Of a stretch of DNA of 64,000 nucleotides, positions 53,030 to 61,497 are shown one piece after another. Numbering within the stretch: position 1 is the stretch's first letter; the number at the start of each line of letters is the position of its first letter. The DNA is from Anaerolineales bacterium (GTDB taxonomy: Bacteria > Chloroflexota > Anaerolineae > Anaerolineales > UBA4823). Location: assembly GCA_003105035.1 (NCBI GenBank), contig PQAL01000003.1, forward strand, positions 1 through 64,000, given 5' to 3'. The position numbers and the translations under genes are program-made. The notes under the pieces are model-generated. The model searched no databases. It saw only the letters and a program-made list of their open reading frames with translations, and had not been told where the DNA came from.

Positions 53030-54412
53030 TCACTCTGGGAACATCTTCCCCGGATTCAGGATATTCAGTGGATCCAAGGCAGTTTTGATCTTTCTTTGAA
53101 CATCAATAGATGCCTGGCCTAAGGCATGCTCCAAGTAAGGTCGTTTGAGCAGGCCGACGCCATGTTCACCCGAGAGCGTGCCGCCCAGGCTCAATGAAGC
53201 CATGAAGATCTCCGGGACCATCTGCTCTACTTTTGCCCACTGCTCAGGGTCGCGCTTATCGAACAGGATGTTCGGGTGCAGGTTGCCATCGCCAGCATGT
53301 CCAAAGATCACCACCGGCAAACCGTATTTCTCGCTGATAGCCCGTATTCGCCGGATAATCTCCGGGATGGCGCTGCGCGGCACGGTAATATCTTCACCTA
53401 GTTTGTTGGGGGCCCGTCGAGCCAGTGAGGGGGAGATGGACCGCCGCGCCTTCCACAGGCTGGTTCGCTCTGCTTCCGATTTAGCCGTCCTTACCTTCAC
53501 TGCTCCGTTTTCCTGGCAGAGCTTGTCACAGGCGTCGATTTCCCGCAGCACTGTGCTTTCATCGTTCCCATCTGTCTCAATGATCAAGGATGCCTCGATC
53601 TCGGTGTTCAAACCCAGGTGCATGGCTTCTTCGATACAGCAGATGGCAGTCTGGTCCATCAGCTCCAGGCTGGCGGGCACGATCCCTGCTGCCAGGATGG
53701 CTGTGACAGTCTGGGAGGCATCATCCAACGCAGCGAACTCCGCCAGGGCGGTCTTAGCGAAGCGCGGTTTGGTGATCAGCCTGACCAGTACTTCCGTTAT
53801 GATCCCCAGCGTTCCTTCCGAGCCGGTGAAAAGTCCGTTCAGGTCATACCCTGTGACATCTTTGATGGGTTTTCCGCCTGTTCGCAAGATCCTCCCATCT
53901 GCCAGCACGATAGTAAGTCCCAGTACGTAATCACCGGTCAAACCGTATTTCAAGCAGCGTGGACCACCCGCGTTACAAGCCACGTTGCCTCCGATCGATG
54001 AGTGGCGGATACTGGAGGGATCGGGAGGATAAAATAACCCCAGCTTCTCCACCGCTGCTTGCAGGTCAGCAGTCACAACCCCAGCTTCAACCCTGGCAGT
54101 TGAATTTTCCAGGTCGATCTCGAGGATATGGTTCATGCGCGTCAGGCTCAGGGCAATAGATCCACTGGGGAGCGGCACGGATGCTGCAGCCAGCCCCGAT
54201 CCCAATCCACGCGGCACGATCGGGGTGTGCCTGGTGGCAGCGATTTTGACCACCTGGCTGACCTGCTCAGTCGTCTCCGGCAGCACCACCACCTCTGGGG
54301 TACCTTCCAAGAAGGTCCCATCGTAACTGTATGCGGCCAGGTCTTCGGGAGTGGATAACACACCCTTCTTCCCGACCGAACGGATTAAGTCGTCGATTAG
54401 ATCATGCTGCAT
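53030..54412 (-). CDS. glcD: glycolate oxidase/D-lactate dehydrogenase FAD subunit (GlcD-like)
   Basis: The flavoprotein (460 residues from the ATG at 54412) has the FAD-binding PRGLGSGLAAASVPLPSGSIALSL, a PPDPSSIRHSSIGGNVACNAGG loop and a C-terminal cap ending ILNPGKMFPE. I choose 54412, nine bases after AGGA. An ATG seven codons earlier has no clear site. It still overlaps glcF by 11 bp. GlcD-type enzymes oxidise glycolate or D-lactate and pass electrons to the Fe-S subunit. Confidence 0.92.
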   Translation of the reverse strand: MQHDLIDDLIRSVGKKGVLSTPEDLAAYSYDGTFLEGTPEVVVLPETTEQVSQVVKIAATRHTPIVPRGLGSGLAAASVPLPSGSIALSLTRMNHILEIDLENSTARVEAGVVTADLQAAVEKLGLFYPPDPSSIRHSSIGGNVACNAGGPRCLKYGLTGDYVLGLTIVLADGRILRTGGKPIKDVTGYDLNGLFTGSEGTLGIITEVLVRLITKPRFAKTALAEFAALDDASQTVTAILAAGIVPASLELMDQTAICCIEEAMHLGLNTEIEASLIIETDGNDESTVLREIDACDKLCQENGAVKVRTAKSEAERTSLWKARRSISPSLARRAPNKLGEDITVPRSAIPEIIRRIRAISEKYGLPVVIFGHAGDGNLHPNILFDKRDPEQWAKVEQMVPEIFMASLSLGGTLSGEHGVGLLKRPYLEHALGQASIDVQRKIKTALDPLNILNPGKMFPE

Positions 54413-55685
54413 TGTCTGTCCTGTAAGCTTCATCCAGTAACATGATGGGGTGGGTTACCCTGAGGTTCAATCCTCGCCGCCTGACCGCAGAATTCAGCTG
54501 CATCTGGCAGCCCGGGCAGCCTGAGGCGACTACCTGGGCACCGGTAGCAACCAGGTTGTCTAGCTTGCGCTCCATCACTTTCACAGAAGTCTGATAATGG
54601 GTGATCAGCTGGCTACCCGCCGAGCCGCAGCACCAATCGGCTTCAGGCAGCTCGACGAATTCCAACCCATCCACTAGCGAAAGTAAATAACGCGGCTGCT
54701 GCCACACTTTTTGCCCCCGCCGCAGGTGGCAGGGATCATGGTAGGTCAGGCGCGCTTGGAGTCTTTCTGTGGGTTTTTCAAGGGGGATGTCTGCCAGGAA
54801 TTCGCTCACATCGCGTACTTTGGCACTGAAAGCCTGCGCTCGCGCTTCCCAGCCGGCTTCGTCTTGCAGCAGAACGACATAATCCTTCAGCGTCGATCCG
54901 CAGGTGGCGCAATCAGTCACAATGACCTCCACCCCGCTCTTTTCATATAGCTCAATATTATGCTTGGCTTGTTGCCGCACCAGGTCGAGACGCCCATATC
55001 CCCGGGCTGGCATGCCGCAGCATTGTACTTCCCTGGGCGTGATCACCGTACAGCCATTGCGCGCCAATACTCGCACGGTGGCTTTGCTCTCATCCGGGTA
55101 AAGCAGGTTCTGCACACAGCCTAAAAAGAAACCCACCCGGTATCGGCTTTGCCCCAGCGCCTCGGTGACTTCCGGCAAGGACTGCCTTAATGGGCGTCGA
55201 GGGAGGTGTGGCAACATGGCTTCCAGGTCACGCACCTTTTCAGGGAGTAGTCGACCCACACCTAGTTGATAGAATAATTTACGCAATCCTGAACGTTCAT
55301 ATATCCGTAGTGGCAGGGTGGCTGTTTCCATTCTCCCCGGATTTGGAATCATGCCGCCGAATAGCAACTGCTTCCAGCCAGTCCGCCTGGTTTGTTCACC
55401 CACATAGCGCATCGCCAGGACCAGTTCGGCTGGCCGGATCCCCACGGGGCAGATTTCATTGCATGCCAAGCACGCGAAGCAGGCATTCATTTGCTCCAAC
55501 AGGTTGGTTGTTAGCTTAAGCTCACCTTCCAGGCTCTTGCGCGCTAGAACCACCCGGCCGCGTGGGCTGGCAGGTTCAGAGAGATGCTCCCGGTAGGTCG
55601 GGCAGACAGCCAGGCACAATCCACAGCGGATGCAGTTCAAGTATTCAGTTTCTCTTGGTCTTTCGACCTCTGGGATGGCATCCAT
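54402..55685 (-). CDS. glcF: glycolate oxidase iron-sulfur subunit (GlcF-like)
   Basis: The 427-residue protein has two [4Fe-4S] ferredoxin motifs, CIRCGLCLAVCPTY and CFACLACNEICPVG, and two C-terminal CCG domains (VQCCGMPARG and DWCCGSAGSQ). It transfers electrons from GlcD to a membrane or other acceptor. A 25-bp gap separates it from the upstream alcohol dehydrogenase. Overlap with glcD supports a two-subunit complex. Confidence 0.93.
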   Translation of the reverse strand: MDAIPEVERPRETEYLNCIRCGLCLAVCPTYREHLSEPASPRGRVVLARKSLEGELKLTTNLLEQMNACFACLACNEICPVGIRPAELVLAMRYVGEQTRRTGWKQLLFGGMIPNPGRMETATLPLRIYERSGLRKLFYQLGVGRLLPEKVRDLEAMLPHLPRRPLRQSLPEVTEALGQSRYRVGFFLGCVQNLLYPDESKATVRVLARNGCTVITPREVQCCGMPARGYGRLDLVRQQAKHNIELYEKSGVEVIVTDCATCGSTLKDYVVLLQDEAGWEARAQAFSAKVRDVSEFLADIPLEKPTERLQARLTYHDPCHLRRGQKVWQQPRYLLSLVDGLEFVELPEADWCCGSAGSQLITHYQTSVKVMERKLDNLVATGAQVVASGCPGCQMQLNSAVRRRGLNLRVTHPIMLLDEAYRTDNAA

Positions 55686-55710
55686 TGGGTAAAAAAACGT
55701 TGGTATATTC

Positions 55711-56700
55711 CTAGGACCAACCAGAGGCGTCTAGGATGACCTTAAGGATTTTGTCGTCATGCTGTTCGTACAATGTGAATGCCCTGGCAGCTTCCTGGAT
55801 TGGGATGCGATGGCTCACCAGCCATGCCAGCTCAGCATGATGTGCCAGGTAGAGCTCACTCGCCCGGCTCAGGTAGTCGCTCCAGTCGGGGGTGACCACA
55901 GCTACAAGTACGGCGTTCTTGCGAAAGAAGACCTCATATTCAATGGGGTAGACTGGCTGGTCTGGGACGCCGAAGCACAGGACGGTGCCTTGCTTACTCA
56001 CCAGGTCAAGGCAGTCATTCAAGGTTTGCGTCTGGTGACCAACCGCTTCGATGCATATATCGAAGAGCAGCAGCTCTTTTTCTTCCTGGCGCAAGGTATG
56101 CACTGCTTGACCACTACGCAACGCGATCGTCTGGTTTGCGCCTAATCTTTCTGCTACCTTGCATCGAGAAGGGATGGGATCGATACCAGTGATCGACGCT
56201 GCCCCGCGTTTCTTGAGTAGCCAGCAGAAGAACAAACCAATTGACCCTAGACCCACAACGGCCACTGATTTTCCCTGCAGCTCACCGAGCTGGTCGACCG
56301 CATTCAAAACTGTCGATAGTGGTTGGATCAAGCAACTGTCATCACATTGAGCCAGAGCTTCAGGCAGGTGGATCGCTTTACTGGCCAAGGCGGTGTAGTA
56401 TTCAGCCAGTCCCTGGTCGCCCTCGGGGATGGCCAGAACGATCTCGCCCGGCTTGAACAAACCTGACTGGCTCTCGACCACCTCCCCCACACTCTCATGG
56501 ATGGGGTTACCCACTGGGAGTGGGAATTGGATATAGCGTTTGTTTCCGTTGAAAAATGAGATATCACTCCCGCATAACGATAGCCAGCGGGTCTTAATCA
56601 GCAACTGTTCGGATGGACCAGGAACCAAGGTCGGAATCGGTACTTCCAGTTTTTCGAAAATCCGCGGCCGGACCAACTGCAAGGCTTTCATCATAGGCAT
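55711..56700 (-). CDS. medium-chain alcohol dehydrogenase-like protein (atypical zinc sites)
   Basis: This 329-residue MDR protein has SLCGSDISFFNG (catalytic Cys), PVGNPIHESVGEVVESQ and the Rossmann loop VVGLGSIGLFFCWLL. The usual GHE zinc motif reads NPIHES, and the four-cysteine structural lobe is missing, so only the catalytic site may bind metal. It overlaps the larA-like stop codon by one base (TAATG). It likely dehydrogenates the same hydroxy compound or a derivative. Confidence 0.83.
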   Translation of the reverse strand: MPMMKALQLVRPRIFEKLEVPIPTLVPGPSEQLLIKTRWLSLCGSDISFFNGNKRYIQFPLPVGNPIHESVGEVVESQSGLFKPGEIVLAIPEGDQGLAEYYTALASKAIHLPEALAQCDDSCLIQPLSTVLNAVDQLGELQGKSVAVVGLGSIGLFFCWLLKKRGAASITGIDPIPSRCKVAERLGANQTIALRSGQAVHTLRQEEKELLLFDICIEAVGHQTQTLNDCLDLVSKQGTVLCFGVPDQPVYPIEYEVFFRKNAVLVAVVTPDWSDYLSRASELYLAHHAELAWLVSHRIPIQEAARAFTLYEQHDDKILKVILDASGWS

Positions 56701-58007
56701 TATCCGTTCACCTTTTCAACCACTGGTAATGTGAGCAGTGCATGCGGAACAATTAGAACCTTGCATACAGAGCCGAGTTCACCAACAGCCATCGCCAGGG
56801 CGGTATCCATTGAAGCTGCAGGTGTCATCTTGCAGTCCGCAACCAGCTCGGGGCACTCACTGCCCACGATGATCACCCGGTTGTGTTCCAGCACTTTGGC
56901 AAGCACGAAGGCCCGTTGCTGGCCAGGTGGGTAGCCATGCTGCCTCGCATCTTCCAGGATCGATAGGACATCTGCTGCTTCTTTCATAGCCTTCCAGAAG
57001 CGCTGCTCGCCCACACCTATTCCAGCTCCTTCTTCACAGCGTGCCGGAATGATATACATCCCTCCAGGACAGGCCACCGGAGTTGGAGCGAAATATAAAT
57101 ATGAAGGGGCTCGGCTGGCCTGGTAGATATTGGAATCTTTTGGATATCCCACACCCCCAATCACAATGTCATATTGGTAAGGGATGCTTACCTCATAAAC
57201 CGATCTGGCAAATGCTACCAGCTCCCGGTAAGCCAGTATAGGGTCGCCCGCTTTCACCATCAGGATATGTTTTTCATCATCCAGAACGACATTCACAATG
57301 AAGCGCAGACCTGCTCGTCGAGCTGCTTCAGTAACAGCCTCCTGAAACGGGTTCCCGTCAATCTTCCCCAAGCGGGTACATGGGTCATCAACGAAGGCAG
57401 GCCCGTGGGTGTGGGCAATCAGGGCTTCACCTGCTGCACCCACTGCTAGGGTCTTGCTCCCACCAGAATAACCGGCATACTGGTGCGGCTCAACTATCCC
57501 TGTAGCGATCAGCAAGTCTGCCTCGATCGCTGCCCGGTTTGCCTGCACGGGTACTCCTGCCGGGGTTATCCCTAGATCTACCAGCATATTCAGGTTCTGC
57601 GGCTCATTGTCGATAACCCGGTAGCGGTTGACGATCTCTGCCCCTAGCTTGGCAACCTTTTCGGTCGGTGTGGATGGACGGTGCATTCCTGTCCCGCACA
57701 GCAGCGTCACATCCTCATCATGTACGCCGGCAGCTTCCAACTGGCGTAGGATGGGGGGAACCAGCAGGTGATCCGGGCTGGCTCGGGTCGTATCCGTGAA
57801 CACGATACAGGCTTTCATGCCTGGCTTGGCAAGCTGTATCAGTGGGGGAGAGCCGACGGGAAAGTCCAGCGCTTCCTGGATGGCTGCTTGTGGATCAGCA
57901 AGAATTCCCTTGTCCTGGGAGACAGCCACATCTACATGGAACCCTGCGGGCAGGCTGAACTCAAGAAAGGATTTGCTGTATGGAACCCGATAAAGTCGAT
58001 CAGTCAT
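56700..58007 (-). CDS. LarA-family nickel-dependent 2-hydroxyacid racemase/epimerase
   Basis: The 435-residue protein carries LarA-type motifs: DTTRASPDH, LLCGTGMHRPST, GIVEPHQYAGYSGGSKTLAVG (His and the Lys that tethers the nickel-pincer nucleotide) and ALIAHTHGPAF. LarA enzymes racemise or epimerise 2-hydroxyacids through hydride transfer to the cofactor made by LarB/E/C, which are encoded at 25989-28782. Homologues use many substrates besides lactate. This copy heads an operon with an alcohol dehydrogenase, GlcF, GlcD and Ldh2, consistent with oxidation of both enantiomers. Confidence 0.88.
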   Translation of the reverse strand: MTDRLYRVPYSKSFLEFSLPAGFHVDVAVSQDKGILADPQAAIQEALDFPVGSPPLIQLAKPGMKACIVFTDTTRASPDHLLVPPILRQLEAAGVHDEDVTLLCGTGMHRPSTPTEKVAKLGAEIVNRYRVIDNEPQNLNMLVDLGITPAGVPVQANRAAIEADLLIATGIVEPHQYAGYSGGSKTLAVGAAGEALIAHTHGPAFVDDPCTRLGKIDGNPFQEAVTEAARRAGLRFIVNVVLDDEKHILMVKAGDPILAYRELVAFARSVYEVSIPYQYDIVIGGVGYPKDSNIYQASRAPSYLYFAPTPVACPGGMYIIPARCEEGAGIGVGEQRFWKAMKEAADVLSILEDARQHGYPPGQQRAFVLAKVLEHNRVIIVGSECPELVADCKMTPAASMDTALAMAVGELGSVCKVLIVPHALLTLPVVEKVNG

Positions 58008-58075
58008 TCGGCATCAATTTTATCCGATGAATGGATTTATATAAATCTGAACAACTATCGTAAAGCTTATTCAGT

Positions 58076-58103
58076 AGTTTCACCTGATGAAATTAAGTTT
58101 CAT
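58076..58103. promoter_or_regulatory. left arm of a 28-bp inverted repeat, with a KdgR-like palindrome
   Basis: Contains AGTTTCACCTGATG, repeated inverted at 58209-58222. It also contains the 17-bp near-perfect palindrome ATGAAATTAAGTTTCAT (58087-58103), which resembles KdgR-type IclR operators. It overlaps the predicted start of the minus-strand promoter. Confidence 0.7.
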
Positions 58104-58106
58104 TAT

Positions 58107-58135
58107 AGGATAGCATTTCAAAGGAGTTGCGTCAA
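58107..58135 (-). promoter_or_regulatory. promoter of the LarA-like operon
   Basis: On the minus strand, TTGACG (58135-58130), a 17-bp spacer and TATCCT (58112-58107), with TATAAT five bases further on. The start site would fall inside the palindrome at 58087-58103, a repressing arrangement. Confidence 0.65.
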
Positions 58136-58194
58136 GTTACAAATATCATACCGCGCGAATGCAAAAGCATGACAGCTTAATGGAGTTCCACACT

Positions 58195-58222
58195 ATGAAA
58201 TTAGTTGACATCAGGTGAAACT
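58195..58222. promoter_or_regulatory. right arm of the 28-bp inverted repeat
   Basis: Reads ATGAAATTAGTTGACATCAG followed by GTGAAACT. Its reverse complement matches the left arm over the first 14 bases and the last seven. It overlaps the -35 box and spacer of the iclR promoter, so a bound regulator would cover it. Confidence 0.65.
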
Positions 58223-58233
58223 TCTGCTATACT
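58205..58233 (+). promoter_or_regulatory. promoter of the IclR-AOR operon
   Basis: TTGACA (58205-58210), a 17-bp spacer and TATACT (58228-58233), close to consensus. Transcription would start at about 58240. Confidence 0.8.
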
Positions 58234-58240
58234 AATTTGT

Positions 58241-58271
58241 GAAACTCAGTTCTATTACACGAAACTCAGTT
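58241..58271. promoter_or_regulatory. two direct repeats GAAACTCAGTT at the iclR start site
   Basis: Copies at 58241-58251 and 58261-58271 are spaced exactly 20 bp apart, about two helical turns, so proteins on them would face the same side. Each holds the dyad AACT-C-AGTT. They lie just downstream of the predicted start. Confidence 0.65.
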
Positions 58272-58303
58272 GTTTGTAAATCAAATTAATCGGAGAATGC
58301 TGC

Positions 58304-59116
58304 TTGCCTCAAGCGGTGCGTGCTGTTGAAAGAGCCCTCGATATCCTTCTGTGCTTCAGAACGGATCGCTCCAGCCTTTCCCTGACCGAGATCGCCGAGC
58401 AGGTGGGCATGAACAAGAGCACCATCCACCGCCTGCTTGCTACCCTTGAAAGCAAGCACTTTATCATCAGGGATAAAGCGACCGGGATGTATCAGCTGGG
58501 TTACCTATTTGTCGAGCTGGCCTCGATCATCCTGCAGGATCTCGATCTCCGCCAATTAGCCAAACCGTACCTCCAGCAGCTATCTGATCGGAGCGGTGAA
58601 ACAGTCGACCTGGCGATACTCAGCGATGGCCATGTAGTCTACTTGCAGGTGATCGAAAGCACCCAGCGAGTCAAGATTGCCGCCGCTGTTGGAGAACGGC
58701 TGCCCGCGACTTGCACTGCCACCGGGAAGGCTTTTCTTGCCTATCTACCCGAGAGCCAGGTTCGTCAGATCCTCGATCAGGATTCAACCAGGTACACCGA
58801 AAGAACACTGACTTCACTGGAAAAATTGCTAGCAAATTTACGCGAGACCCGCACTCGCGGGTTTTCAATTTCAGAGCAGGAATATGAAATCGAGATCAAT
58901 GCTGTCGCGGCCCCGATCATGGATGCCAATGGTTCCCCGGTAGCGGTGATAGCCATCGTTGGGCCTTCTTACCGCATGCCCCCTGAGCGGTTGCAGAGCC
59001 TTGGACAACTATTGAAGGAAACCACCGATGCTCTCTCCCGGGAAGTGGGGCAGGCTACCTTGCCAACCATATTATCGAATATCAATTACTCATCCACTAA
59101 CGTAAATAACCTATAG
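58304..59116 (+). CDS. IclR-family transcriptional regulator
   Basis: This 270-residue regulator has an N-terminal winged helix (LSLTEIAEQVGMNKSTIHRLLATLESKHFI) and a C-terminal effector domain (about 85-250; ATCTATGKAFLAYLPE and ISEQEYEIEINAVAAPI). It starts with TTG, eight bases after CGGAG. A nearby ATG at 58297 is out of frame. It is divergent from the LarA-like operon and probably autoregulates through the sites in between. IclR effectors are usually small acids, here perhaps the hydroxyacid or keto-acid being degraded. Confidence 0.93.
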   Translation: MPQAVRAVERALDILLCFRTDRSSLSLTEIAEQVGMNKSTIHRLLATLESKHFIIRDKATGMYQLGYLFVELASIILQDLDLRQLAKPYLQQLSDRSGETVDLAILSDGHVVYLQVIESTQRVKIAAAVGERLPATCTATGKAFLAYLPESQVRQILDQDSTRYTERTLTSLEKLLANLRETRTRGFSISEQEYEIEINAVAAPIMDANGSPVAVIAIVGPSYRMPPERLQSLGQLLKETTDALSREVGQATLPTILSNINYSSTNVNNL

Positions 59117-59122
59117 AAAGGC

Positions 59123-59488
59123 ATGATGATGGAGAAATTACCGTTTGTCAAAGCTGCAGAAGTTGAAGGTGAATATCGCCTCCCACCGCGTGTCTCCAAG
59201 CTATTGTTGGCGCCCAAATTTGGTGGGGTCCAAAATGTATCCATGGGGATGAACATCACAGAAGTTGGCAGCATGATACCCGACCATGTCCATGACGAAT
59301 CTGAAGAAGTCTTATTTCTCATCAGCGGACGGGCAAAGATTGTCATCGAGGGAGAAGGTGAGTGGGAGATCGGTCCTGAAACTGCCTTCTATTCACCGCT
59401 CGGTAAGAAACATCGTGTTGAAAACATTGGCGACGAGCCGCTCAAACTGGTCTGGGTATATTGCCCTCCGTTGCCTAATCATCGCTAA
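59123..59488 (+). CDS. cupin-domain protein
   Basis: The 121-residue cupin has IPDHVHDESEEVLFLISGRAKIVI and PETAFYSPLGKKHRVENIG, a complete metal site with three His and a Glu. Three successive ATGs (59123, 59126, 59129) follow AGAAAGG, and the third has the best spacing. It lies 6 bp after the IclR gene. Like the cupins at 4723 and 8545 it may be a sugar-acid isomerase, or a mutarotase-like or sensor protein. Confidence 0.83.
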   Translation: MMMEKLPFVKAAEVEGEYRLPPRVSKLLLAPKFGGVQNVSMGMNITEVGSMIPDHVHDESEEVLFLISGRAKIVIEGEGEWEIGPETAFYSPLGKKHRVENIGDEPLKLVWVYCPPLPNHR

Positions 59489-59520
59489 TAAATATCAAAT
59501 ACTTATAAGGAGTAAATGCT

Positions 59521-60435
59521 ATGTTTGAAGAAACCCGTGAATATGTAAAGACTCTTGGATTACCCACAGGTGACCTGTATGATATGCCGTCTTCACCGCA
59601 CCGTTTCCCAGATGGGGCAGCCTTCCGGATCGAGGTCCCTACGATCAACTCAGCTGAAGCGGTTGGGTCCTTACTCGAAACTGCTTGTAAAAACGGCATC
59701 ACCATCAACCGTGTTACCGAGACCTACGGTATGTTCCGCCATACGCGCGAGGAGATCAAGGAGTACTGCAAGCTGTGCCATGACTACGGTGCCGAGCTAC
59801 TGATGTCCACCGGGCCGCGTGCCACCTATGACACGGGTGCCACAGTGCTTTCACCCCAGGGCGTACGCATCAGCTACCGACTGCGCGGGATGGACCAGGT
59901 CCTCAGGGGTGTTGAGGATATCAAGCGTGGCTATGACCTGGGTGTGCGTGGCTTCCTTATCTACGATGAGGGCATGTTGTGGCTGGTGGGTCAGATGCGT
60001 AAGGATGGTGCATTGCCGAAGGATATCGTTTTCAAGACTTCTGCCCACCTTGGGCAGTGCAACCCCTGCTCGTTCAGGCTCCTAGAAAGTTTGGGCGCCG
60101 ACAGCATCAACCCGGTGCGCGACCTGCAGATCCCAATGATCGCCGCGTTACGTGCGGCAGTGAAGGTACCCCTGGATGTTCATACCGATAATCCCCCTGG
60201 CTCAGGTGGTTTCATCCGTGTCTACGAAGCCCCCGAGATCGTCCGTGTGGCTGCACCCGTGCATTGCAAAACCGGTAACTCCTGCGTCAGTGGGCATGGA
60301 GAAATGACATCATGTGCCGAGGGAAAGAGAATGGCTGACCAGGCGAGCATTGTAGTCGAGATGGTCAATAAATATTACCCAGAATTTAAACAATCTCCCA
60401 CACGATGCAGCGACCTGCATATCCCAGAGGTTTAG
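59521..60435 (+). CDS. TIM-barrel protein (U32 peptidase-like or carboxylase-like), function unknown
   Basis: This 304-residue protein has an alternating alpha/beta pattern and motifs such as GITINRVTETYGMFRHT, GVRGFLIYDEGMLWLVGQMRKDG, VFKTSAHLGQCNPCSFRLLESLGADSINPVRDLQIPMIAALR and VPLDVHTDNPPGSGGFIR. The barrel resembles U32-peptidase and related TIM-barrel proteins, but I cannot assign the catalytic residues. CNPC suggests a metal or redox site. It has a strong TAAGGAG site and is co-transcribed with the creatininase-family and AOR genes. Confidence 0.7.
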   Translation: MFEETREYVKTLGLPTGDLYDMPSSPHRFPDGAAFRIEVPTINSAEAVGSLLETACKNGITINRVTETYGMFRHTREEIKEYCKLCHDYGAELLMSTGPRATYDTGATVLSPQGVRISYRLRGMDQVLRGVEDIKRGYDLGVRGFLIYDEGMLWLVGQMRKDGALPKDIVFKTSAHLGQCNPCSFRLLESLGADSINPVRDLQIPMIAALRAAVKVPLDVHTDNPPGSGGFIRVYEAPEIVRVAAPVHCKTGNSCVSGHGEMTSCAEGKRMADQASIVVEMVNKYYPEFKQSPTRCSDLHIPEV

Positions 60436-60480
60436 TCTCACACGAGTACATGATCATATTACCAGAAAAGAGGCGACATT

Positions 60481-61446
60481 ATGGGTAGCTGGCAAATCCC
60501 TCCTGAGTGTGGACACATGGAACGTTCCTCTGGCGTTTACTACCAGACCATGAACATGACCGAGATCAATACTCGGCTCAAGAATAACGATCTGATCATC
60601 ATCCCAGTAGGCAGCACTGAATGTCATGGTGCGGCCCAGCCGCTGGGAGAAGACACGTTCCTTGTGTCGCGTATGGCCGAGCAGGTGGCGCTGAAAACTG
60701 GCTGTACCGTGGCCGAACCGGTATGGTATGGCTCGCATCCCTATAACCACCTGGGAATGCCCGGGACAATTGTGGTCCCGGAAGATGCATTCTTAGCCAA
60801 CCTGCGGGCTATCATTGCAGGATTATGGAATACTGGCTTCCGCAAGCAAATCTTCTTAAACGGTCATGGCCAGGAGGAAGTCATTCCCCTGGCATTGCAC
60901 CAGTTTGCCAAGAAATACCAGGTGCCCTGTATCCTCATCTCGCTTCACTGGCCAACCGTGATCCACGACTTCCTGAAGGATAAAGCCCATGGCGGTCCAT
61001 TTGATACACCATTCCAGCATGCCTGCGAAGTTGAAGCCTCATATTCCCTGGCATTGTTCCCCGAATTTATGCAAATGGATCTGGCCGTGGATACCAAACC
61101 AGAAGGATTCCTGCCTCCAGGCTATGTGGATAAAGGCGGTGAGGTGTACCACGCTCCCATCAAGGGCCACGAACACGTTGGATTGGGTGGGACCGAGGTG
61201 CAGGTTTATCCTGAGGGCGTAATTGGCCGACCGACCCTGGCTGATGCAGAAAAAGCCAAACCTGGTATTGAAGCTTGCATGGATTTCATGGTCAAGCTGA
61301 TCGACGATATCCTGGTCCGTTTCCCTGCTGGAGAGCTGCCTCCGACAGAGAAAGTGACCCAGCGGGACAAAGAAGAGATTGATGCCTTACTGAAGGGCCC
61401 GTTGAATGGTGGTAAGCATATCTACACAGTAGCTTATCCACCGTAA
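60481..61446 (+). CDS. creatininase-family amidohydrolase
   Basis: The 321-residue protein has the family metal-binding motif PVGSTECHGAAQPLGEDTFLV, with GSHPYNHLGMPGTIVVPEDAF and FLNGHGQEEVIP. These correspond to the E-x-HG, D and NGHG metal and catalytic residues of creatininase. Members hydrolyse cyclic or linear amides (creatinine, formamide in the MftE and FAPy families). A link to the AOR is positional only. An AAGAGGCG site precedes the ATG. Confidence 0.88.
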   Translation: MGSWQIPPECGHMERSSGVYYQTMNMTEINTRLKNNDLIIIPVGSTECHGAAQPLGEDTFLVSRMAEQVALKTGCTVAEPVWYGSHPYNHLGMPGTIVVPEDAFLANLRAIIAGLWNTGFRKQIFLNGHGQEEVIPLALHQFAKKYQVPCILISLHWPTVIHDFLKDKAHGGPFDTPFQHACEVEASYSLALFPEFMQMDLAVDTKPEGFLPPGYVDKGGEVYHAPIKGHEHVGLGGTEVQVYPEGVIGRPTLADAEKAKPGIEACMDFMVKLIDDILVRFPAGELPPTEKVTQRDKEEIDALLKGPLNGGKHIYTVAYPP

Positions 61447-61497
61447 ACCGTTTTTTGATGAGCATTTTGGCATAGATTGTATACTCGAGGATTGGTT

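Larger units (their letters stand above)
58008..58303. promoter_or_regulatory. divergent control region of the LarA-like and IclR operons
   Basis: This 296-bp region holds two opposing promoters, an imperfect 28-bp inverted repeat (58076-58103 and 58195-58222), a KdgR-like palindrome and two direct repeats. All are entered separately. Confidence 0.7.
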
